Below are positions 59,000-64,000 of a stretch of 64,000 nt of DNA, one piece after another (within the stretch, counting starts at the first letter, position 1; the number at the start of each line of letters is the position of its first letter). The stretch covers positions 35,950 to 99,949 of the forward strand of contig NZ_CP044424.1 of the NCBI RefSeq assembly GCF_008824185.1. The letters are read 5' to 3'. Made by a program: the position numbers and the translations under genes. This stretch comes from Paracoccus pantotrophus. GTDB taxonomy: Bacteria > Pseudomonadota > Alphaproteobacteria > Rhodobacterales > Rhodobacteraceae. The notes under the pieces were generated by a model, which saw nothing but the letters and a program-made list of their open reading frames with translations, made no database searches and had not been told where the DNA came from.

Positions 59000-59296
59000 T
59001 CATTGCGCGATGAGCAGGCTGACCGAGGCAGCGATCATGGACAGCAAGACCACCCCTGTTTGCCATATCGGCAATTCGGCGAGCACATCGTCCGGCAGCC
59101 AGCTATCCGGAGCGAAGCGCACCAGCATTTCCAGCGCGATCTGGGCGAGGACGCCCACGATCAGCGTCGCATTCGCCGCGCACCCCAGGATCGAGTCAAA
59201 CCTCCAGCCGTCAGTATACGTCAGGCGAAGGATGGCGAATGCTCCAAGAGCAAACAGCGCGAGCTTTGCTAGCGCACCCTTTTCACAATCCGTCAT
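59000..59296 (-). CDS. Small membrane protein, about three TM segments
   Basis: 98 residues, MTDCEKGALAKLALFALGAF at the start with GAGGGTGAT upstream. Hydrophobic segments near residues 8-24, 38-58 and 76-97 (TGVVLLSMIAASVSLLIA). It lies 21 bp upstream of relB on the same strand, so it may be co-transcribed. No family recognised. Confidence 0.6.
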   Translation of the reverse strand: MTDCEKGALAKLALFALGAFAILRLTYTDGWRFDSILGCAANATLIVGVLAQIALEMLVRFAPDSWLPDDVLAELPIWQTGVVLLSMIAASVSLLIAQ

Positions 59297-59363
59297 ATCA
59301 CCCTCTATTCATGCTAAAATATGATACCATATTTAGAACCAAATGCAACACGGCAATGCCCTG

Positions 59364-59496
59364 CTTCTGGCCGCGCAGCGGGCCCGGCGCGGCCTTAGCG
59401 CCGCGTCGGCGCCGGCGTTCTGGCCTGCCAGGGCGACGGCGCCGGCGAACACCAGGAACAGGGCAAAAAAAAGAGCCGCCCCCGAGGGAGCGGCCA
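59364..59496. repeat. Direct repeat copy 2 with built-in terminator
   Basis: Second copy of the element at 58263-58365, with a 23-bp insertion (around 59390-59412) near the front. The hairpin at 59474-59495 (GCCGC..CCC-GAG-GGGAGCGGC), followed on the minus strand by CTTTTTTTT, would terminate the ParB-like gene. The gap 59297-59519 has no gene. Confidence 0.75.
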
Positions 59497-59519
59497 GTCA
59501 TCCTCACCACAAGGATATT

Positions 59520-60382
59520 TCAGGGGGTGTTTCGGCGCTCGATGCGATCGAGCCGGGCAAGCTGATTATTCACGTCCATCAAGGCGCGGGTCGTCCAGTC
59601 CTCGGCGCGAAAACCCCTCCCCGGCCTGCCGAAACGGTTGGGGTGTCCATCAAGGATGAGCTGGCGCAGGGACAGCAGGACGGCCTTGTCCAGCTCGACC
59701 GCGACCAGCTGGCCGGGAAACCGCAGCACATGTCGATTGCAACTGATAGGCCAGAAGGTCCAGCAGCAGGTCGGGATCGCGCAGGATGGCATGTTGCCGC
59801 GCACCCATGGCAACGCGGCCGAGGTCGTCGCGCAGCGCGTTGCTGATGGGCGATTTCGGGGTGTCGCTGCCGCTCTCGTTATGAACCGATGGGCGCAGGA
59901 ATCCGGCCTCGATGGCTGTGGCGCGGTCCTCGCGCGTCACCAGCCCTTCGAGTGTTTTCAGGGCACCGCTCTGATCCACATAGAACAGGACGCCGGACAC
60001 GGCCCTTTGCTCGTCGGTAAAGCCGCCGTCCAGAATGGCTTGCAGCGCGGCCAGTTCGGCCTCGCCCTCGGCATCGAGGACGTCGCCGTTCGCCAGTTCG
60101 GCCAGTTCATCATAACGCTCGGCCTCGGCTTCGGAGAGTTCGCCTTCCTGCGCATAGATGCGATCCAGCTTGCGCGCCTCGATCTCGTAATAGCCGACAT
60201 AGCTGTCCCGGATCGGCTCGGCCCATTTCCAGCCATCGGCAATGATGGTGCCGGCGTGAGCTTCCAGCTTGGCCGTGAACAGTTCGTGCAGCAGGGCCTC
60301 GTCCTCGAAATAGGACTGGTCGGCAAAGAGGTCGGTGGTGACGCGCCCGCCCTCGGCCTCATAGGCTTCATCGACCGCGGCA
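59520..60382 (-). pseudogene. 5'-truncated, frameshifted plasmid ParB-like protein
   Basis: C-terminal part of the large plasmid ParB/nuclease-like family. Homology opens at AVDEAYEAEGGRVTTDLFAD (60382 downward) and runs through YFEDEALLHELFTAKLEAHA, GWKWAEPIRD and LSEAEAERYDELAELANGDV to DPDLLLDLLAYQL. A one-base insertion near 59740 shifts the frame; the other frame continues NRHVLRFPGQLVAVELDKAV to MDVNNQLARLDRIERRNTP. The N-terminal ParB domain is lost where the ALDH fragment begins. Long acidic helices are typical of this family's tail. Confidence 0.75.
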
Positions 60383-60394
60383 AGGCCGAGCTGA

Positions 60395-60801
60395 CCCTGG
60401 CGGCCGAGGGCAGGCTGCATCCCGATGCCGCGCCGGGCGGGCATTTCGTGCTGCCGACGCTGTTTTCCGAGGTCGATCCCGGCCATGCGCTGGCCCAGCA
60501 GGAGATCTTCGGCCCCGTGCAGGTGCTGATCCCCTTCCAGGACGAGGCCGAGGCGGTCCGCATCGCCAACGGTACCGAATACGGGCTGGTCGCCGGCATC
60601 TGGACCCGCGACGGCGCGCGCCAGCTGCGGCTGGCGCGCAAGATCCGCAGCGGCCAAGTCTTCGTGAACAATTACGGCGCCGGCGGCGGCATCGAGCTGC
60701 CCTTCGGCGGGGTCGGCAAATCCGGCCATGGCCGCGAGAAGGGTTTCGAGGCGCTCTACGGCTTCACCCGCCTCAAGACCGTGACCGCCGCGCATGGCTG
60801 A
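60395..60801 (+). pseudogene. 3' fragment of an aldehyde dehydrogenase gene
   Basis: About 135 C-terminal residues: LHPDAAPGGHFVLPTLFSEV, QQEIFGPVQVLIPFQDEAEA, ANGTEYGLVAGIWTRDGARQ, then VNNYGAGGGIELPFGGVGKS and GHGREKGFEALYGFTRLKTV. The catalytic Cys and cofactor domain are missing. ALDH genes of this type sit next to quinoprotein alcohol dehydrogenase clusters, so this is probably the native gene cut by arrival of the accessory segment. Confidence 0.9.
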
Positions 60802-60822
60802 CCCCCCGCCGGGCGGCGGCGA

Positions 60823-61431
60823 TCAGCGCGACCAGCTGCCGCGATGCGGCTCGGGCCGGATCTCGACCAGCGGCAGGCCGGCATCCGCCCAGGCATCGAC
60901 CCCGCCGGGGAACCAGCCCAGGTTGACATAGCCGCGCCCGGCGATGCGCCTGGCGGCGTTCCAGCTGAGCCAGCAATCCGACTTGCAGAACAGGATCAGC
61001 CCCGCCTTGCGGTCGCCGCCGGTGATCCGCTCCAGGCTCGCATCCAGATAATCGCTCTGCCATGGCTCCAGCCGGCCCCAGCCGACCACCGGCAGCCAAC
61101 GCGCGCCGGGGATCGAGCGGTGCCGCTCGGGCAGGATCCATGTGCCGTCGGCGCCGATCCCGAAAACCCGGGCGCCCATCACGTCGACCGGGATCCAGCC
61201 CTGGCCGATCAGCGCCCGCACCTGCGCAAGGTCGAGCGTCCTCGCCCCCGGCACCGCTTCGGGAACCGGGGCGCGATAGCCGTCCAGGCGATAGCCGCTT
61301 TCGTCGAACAGCACTGGCTGCTCGGCCGCGACGGCCAAGGGGAAAACCCCCGCCAGAAGCAGGAGAAATGCCCCGATTCCGGGGCGGGACCGCAGGCTCC
61401 GGGCCCTGCGGAGGGTGCGCAATACGACCAT
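60823..61431 (-). CDS. PQQ-dependent catabolism-associated CXXCW-type protein (rhodanese-like)
   Basis: 202-residue exported protein with a signal peptide (RPGIGAFLLLLAGVFPLAVA). The rhodanese-like domain contains DLAQVRALIGQGWIPVDVMG and the motif FCKSDCWLSWNAARR, the Cys-Trp motif naming this family (three residues lie between the Cys). The C-terminus GYVNLGWFPGGVDAWADAGL is typical. Accessory to periplasmic quinoprotein dehydrogenases. Divergent from the cytochrome gene. Confidence 0.85.
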   Translation of the reverse strand: MVVLRTLRRARSLRSRPGIGAFLLLLAGVFPLAVAAEQPVLFDESGYRLDGYRAPVPEAVPGARTLDLAQVRALIGQGWIPVDVMGARVFGIGADGTWILPERHRSIPGARWLPVVGWGRLEPWQSDYLDASLERITGGDRKAGLILFCKSDCWLSWNAARRIAGRGYVNLGWFPGGVDAWADAGLPLVEIRPEPHRGSWSR

Positions 61432-61513
61432 GGCACAATTTACCCTTTCTCGATCTCAAGGAAATTTGACCAGGACGCAACGCACAACGGATACGCGCGA
61501 AGGACTTTGGAAC

Positions 61514-62200
61514 ATGACCCGCAGGATAAGCAAGACCTTTCCTCTTGCCGTCTCACTCGCTCTCTGGGCATCGATGGCGCTTGGCCATGGCGACACCGCC
61601 CCGCAGGCGGTCGACACCGCCGGCCTGCCCGAACTTCCGGCCGAGATGGCCAGCGAAAACCCCTGGCGCGAGGCGGACGGCGCGGTGCTGTTCAAGGCCG
61701 TCGAGATCGGTGCCAAGGGCTTCAACAGCAATTGCGCGCGCTGCCACGGGCTCGAGGCGATCTCGGGCGGGCTGGCGCCGGACCTGCGCTTCCTCGAGGC
61801 CAGCGCCTTCGGCGACGAATGGTATCTGGACCGCATCCTGCACGGCTATGAGCAGAACGGCGCGGTGAAGATGCCGCCCTTCGAGGGCATCCTGAACCAG
61901 CAGGCGATCTGGGCGATCCGCACCTATATCGAGACCCGCCCCGATGCCGACGCGCTGGCGGAGAAAAGCACCGAGATCGCGGCGCTTTACGACAAGGTCA
62001 AGGCGCTGCCGCTCGATGCCGGGGCCGATCAGGCCCAGGCGCTGGCCGCCGAGCTGGAAAGCGCCGGCAGCGGCTTCGAGGCGCTTTCGGGCGCGCCGCG
62101 CGCCGTGACCGTGCTGGACCAGGCGGCGCACATGCTGCGCAGCGGCGCCTCGCATGCGCCGGCGGCCGCCGAGCTGATCCATGGCGTGCTGAGGAACTAG
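61514..62200 (+). CDS. pedF: Cytochrome c-550, PedF-like
   Basis: Periplasmic electron carrier for PQQ alcohol dehydrogenases. I start at ATG 61514 (MTRRISKTFPLAVSLALWAS), giving 228 residues with a signal peptide cleaved near ALG/HGD. The single haem site is SNCARCHGLEAISGG, and Met ligand candidates are in AVKMPPFEGILNQQAIWAIR. The helical C-terminal extension (LAAELESAGSGFEALSGAPR) fits the PedF family. Followed by the SoxYZ-like gene after 4 bp. Confidence 0.88.
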   Translation: MTRRISKTFPLAVSLALWASMALGHGDTAPQAVDTAGLPELPAEMASENPWREADGAVLFKAVEIGAKGFNSNCARCHGLEAISGGLAPDLRFLEASAFGDEWYLDRILHGYEQNGAVKMPPFEGILNQQAIWAIRTYIETRPDADALAEKSTEIAALYDKVKALPLDAGADQAQALAAELESAGSGFEALSGAPRAVTVLDQAAHMLRSGASHAPAAAELIHGVLRN

Positions 62201-62204
62201 GGCC

Positions 62205-62996
62205 ATGGCGCTGCTGACGGACAGGTTGCCCGGCGCCGCCTCGCCCCCGCTGCTGACCGGCAGGACCGGGCCGGCCGCCGTGGGGGGCGATGCGTTCGAC
62301 AGCGGCATGTGGCCGTCGCACCGGCAGGAATTCCTGGGCGACCCCGCGGCCTGGCGCAACGATCCGGCCGTCGCCGTCCTGGCGCCGCGCGCGGCCGAGG
62401 ATTCCCGCCATGTGCCCTTCCTGATCGACGCCACCGCCGTCGCGCAGCCGATCCGGCGCATCGTCGTCACCATCGACTACAGCCCCTTTCCCAAGGCCAT
62501 CGTCTTTCGCCCCGGCCGCGCCCTGCCCCTGCTGGGCTTCGGCGTGAAATACGAGGTCGGCGGCGCCCTGCGCGCCTCGGCCGAGACCGGGGCCGAGACG
62601 GGGGCGGGCGAATGGCTGGTCGGCGCGGCCTATGTCAGCGCGCTTGGCGGCGGATGCAGCGCGCCCGCCGCTGCGCACCACCGACCCGACTGGCAGCAGG
62701 GCTTCGGCGAATTGCGCGCCCGGCTCTGGGCCGAAACCGGGCGACTGCGGCTACGGCTGCGCCATCCGCAGGACACCGGCCTGGCGGACGGCATCCCGGC
62801 GCATCACCTGACCGAACTGGCTCTGCTCGACGCCGCCGGGGCCGAGATCGCCGCGCTGGAGCTGCACGAGCCACTGGAGGAGAACCCGGCGCTGACTTTC
62901 CTGCTGCCGCTCGACCTGGCGCGCGGGCCGGTCGCGATCCGGGCGCGCGACAACCTGGGCTATGCCTTCGCGGGCCGGGTGGAGGACGCGCCATGA
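62205..62996 (+). CDS. Quinoprotein dehydrogenase-associated SoxYZ-like carrier
   Basis: 263-residue fusion of SoxY-like and SoxZ-like domains, thought to support PQQ-dehydrogenase maturation or electron relay. SoxY-like part: WPSHRQEFLGDPAAW, VPFLIDATAVAQPIRRIVVT; its carrier Cys is in VSALGGGCSAPAA. SoxZ-like part: GELRARLWAETGRLRLRLRH, HPQDTGLADG, then HLTELALLDAAGAEIAALEL and NPALTFLLPLDLARGPVAIR. No signal peptide is visible at the start, unlike expectation for a periplasmic carrier. Overlaps the metallohydrolase gene as ATGA. Confidence 0.87.
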   Translation: MALLTDRLPGAASPPLLTGRTGPAAVGGDAFDSGMWPSHRQEFLGDPAAWRNDPAVAVLAPRAAEDSRHVPFLIDATAVAQPIRRIVVTIDYSPFPKAIVFRPGRALPLLGFGVKYEVGGALRASAETGAETGAGEWLVGAAYVSALGGGCSAPAAAHHRPDWQQGFGELRARLWAETGRLRLRLRHPQDTGLADGIPAHHLTELALLDAAGAEIAALELHEPLEENPALTFLLPLDLARGPVAIRARDNLGYAFAGRVEDAP

Positions 62997-63937
62997 GCCT
63001 TTCCCGCCGGGCGCTGCTGGCCGGGGCCGCCGTCCTGACGCTGCCCTTGCCCATCTTCGCGCAGCCGCGCAGATATGGCCTGCAGCCAGTCGAAGTTGCA
63101 GACGGAATATGGATGATCGAGGGCCGGCGCGAGGTCTTCACCCGCGAGAACGGCGGCGACATCGTCAACGTGGCGCTGCTGGCGACCGATCAGGGCGCGC
63201 TGGTCGTCGACAGCGGCTCGACCGCCGCCATGGGGGCCGAGATCCGCGCCTTTGCCGACCAGCGGCTGGGCGGGCTCGTCGCGACGATCAACACCCACCA
63301 TCACCCGGACCACTGGTTTGGCAACGCGCCGCTGGCCGACCGGCCGGTTCTGGCGCTGGCGGCGACATCCGCGACCTGCCGCGAATATGCCCAGGATTAT
63401 GCCGAGACGCTGTATTCGATCCTCGGCAGCTGGATCTCGGGGACCCGGACCATGCCCGCGACCGGCGAGGTCGAGGCCGGCCCGCGCGCCATCGGCGGCC
63501 GGACCCTGCGGATGATCCCGCTGGCCGGCCACACCGCCGCCGATTTGGCCATCCTCGATGAGGCGACCGGCGTGCTGGTCGCCGGGGATCTGGTGTTCCT
63601 GGACCGCGCGCCCAGCCTGCCAGACGCGGATTTCGCGACCTGGCTGGCGGCGCTGGACCGGCTGGAAGGGCTCGGCCCCGCCGGGGTGGTGCCGGGGCAT
63701 GGCCGCTTCCACCGCGCGGGCGAAGGCATCGCGCAGACCCGCGCCTATCTGCGGGCGACGCGCGACCGGCTGGCGATGGCCGCCGATCTGGGGCTGACGC
63801 CAATCGAGGCGATGGCCGCTGGCCCCGTCCCCGAATTCGCCGGGCTGGGCGCCAATCCCGAGGAATACCTGCGCTCGGTCGTCCGCCGCTTCGGCGACCA
63901 TGAAACCCTGGCGCTGCCAGTCGTCGGCGGCGCCTGA
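62993..63937 (+). CDS. Quinoprotein relay system zinc metallohydrolase (MBL fold)
   Basis: 314-residue metallo-beta-lactamase-fold protein with a twin-arginine-like signal (MSLSRRALLAGAAVLTLPLP then IFAQP). Zinc motif NTHHHPDHWFGN, then LAGHTAADLAILD, LVAGDLVFLDRAP and VVPGHGRFH supply the remaining His/Asp ligands. Belongs to the SoxH-like group linked with quinoprotein dehydrogenases. Last gene of pedF-soxYZ-like-MBL; it probably works in the periplasm with the carrier protein. Confidence 0.9.
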   Translation: MSLSRRALLAGAAVLTLPLPIFAQPRRYGLQPVEVADGIWMIEGRREVFTRENGGDIVNVALLATDQGALVVDSGSTAAMGAEIRAFADQRLGGLVATINTHHHPDHWFGNAPLADRPVLALAATSATCREYAQDYAETLYSILGSWISGTRTMPATGEVEAGPRAIGGRTLRMIPLAGHTAADLAILDEATGVLVAGDLVFLDRAPSLPDADFATWLAALDRLEGLGPAGVVPGHGRFHRAGEGIAQTRAYLRATRDRLAMAADLGLTPIEAMAAGPVPEFAGLGANPEEYLRSVVRRFGDHETLALPVVGGA

Positions 63938-64000
63938 AGCAAGGACCGACAAGGCATCAGACGCGGGCAACCCGTCGTTCATGTATATGGAGGAGACTGC
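63938..64000 (+). promoter_or_regulatory. Leader and ribosome site of the next gene
   Basis: The 63-bp remainder ends in TATGGAGGAGACTGC, a strong ribosome site whose start codon should lie just beyond the window. A PQQ-dependent dehydrogenase or associated cytochrome is expected from context. Confidence 0.5.

Noticed and set aside
59638..60801. 387-residue plus-strand ALDH gene
   Set aside because: Only the last third (from about 60395) is ALDH; the front is antisense to the ParB-like remnant.

Overview
The window is high-GC alphaproteobacterial DNA, most likely from Paracoccus or a close Rhodobacterales relative. The evidence is strong G/C third-position bias, BCCT and RbsA/RbsC-type sugar transport operons, and a quinoprotein (PQQ) accessory cluster of the kind seen in methylotrophic or alcohol-oxidising Paracoccus. 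It could lie on a plasmid or chromid; nothing here settles that. No rRNA or tRNA gene was seen.

Region A (1-11.2 kb) is a carbohydrate-catabolic locus: a sugar ABC transporter (ATPase running off the left edge, Tat-type binding protein), RpiA, an RpiR-family regulator, a HAD phosphatase, a xylulokinase-like FGGY kinase and an aldehyde dehydrogenase, with a divergent FAH-family/2-hydroxyacid dehydrogenase/SDR operon. Four copies of a TGTAGT-N3-ACTACA-like dyad sit in its promoter regions. Region B (11.2-18.9 kb) holds a BCCT transporter, a scar of ECF sigma, IS66 and IS21 remnants, and PEP carboxylase.

Region C (19-34.5 kb) is a second sugar locus: GMC oxidoreductase, binding protein, two permeases, ATPase and ALDH, each overlapping or nearly abutting the next. 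A divergent regulator combines two IclR-like HTH domains with a binding-protein-like sensor. A TetR regulator and a four-gene operon (Gfo/Idh/MocA, DUF993 aldolase-like, isomerase/epimerase, glycerate 2-kinase) follow. The substrate is not identifiable from sequence alone.

Region D (35-60.4 kb) is accessory DNA. It starts inside a 5'-truncated virD4 and ends inside a 5'-truncated ParB-like gene fused to the 3' fragment of an ALDH gene. In between are a VirD2-like relaxase, MobC, a candidate oriT with a T/G-rich overdrive-like tract, VirC1/VirC2-like genes, and a leading-region-like block (ArdC-type antirestriction protein, orphan methyltransferase, small unknown genes behind a shared hairpin leader, a ~200 bp inverted repeat). 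After these come an ISL3 transposase, a type I restriction-modification operon (hsdM, DUF262, hsdS, a two-TM protein, hsdR), a VapBC module, a RelBE module and several tiny genes.

Region E (60.4-64 kb) returns to host sequence: the ALDH fragment, a CXXCW-type rhodanese-like protein, cytochrome c-550 (PedF-like), a SoxYZ-like carrier and a quinoprotein-relay metallohydrolase. The strongest candidates for something new are the repeated hairpin leader near a VirC/VirD2-type transfer origin, the T/G-rich tract itself, and the HTH-sensor-HTH regulator.
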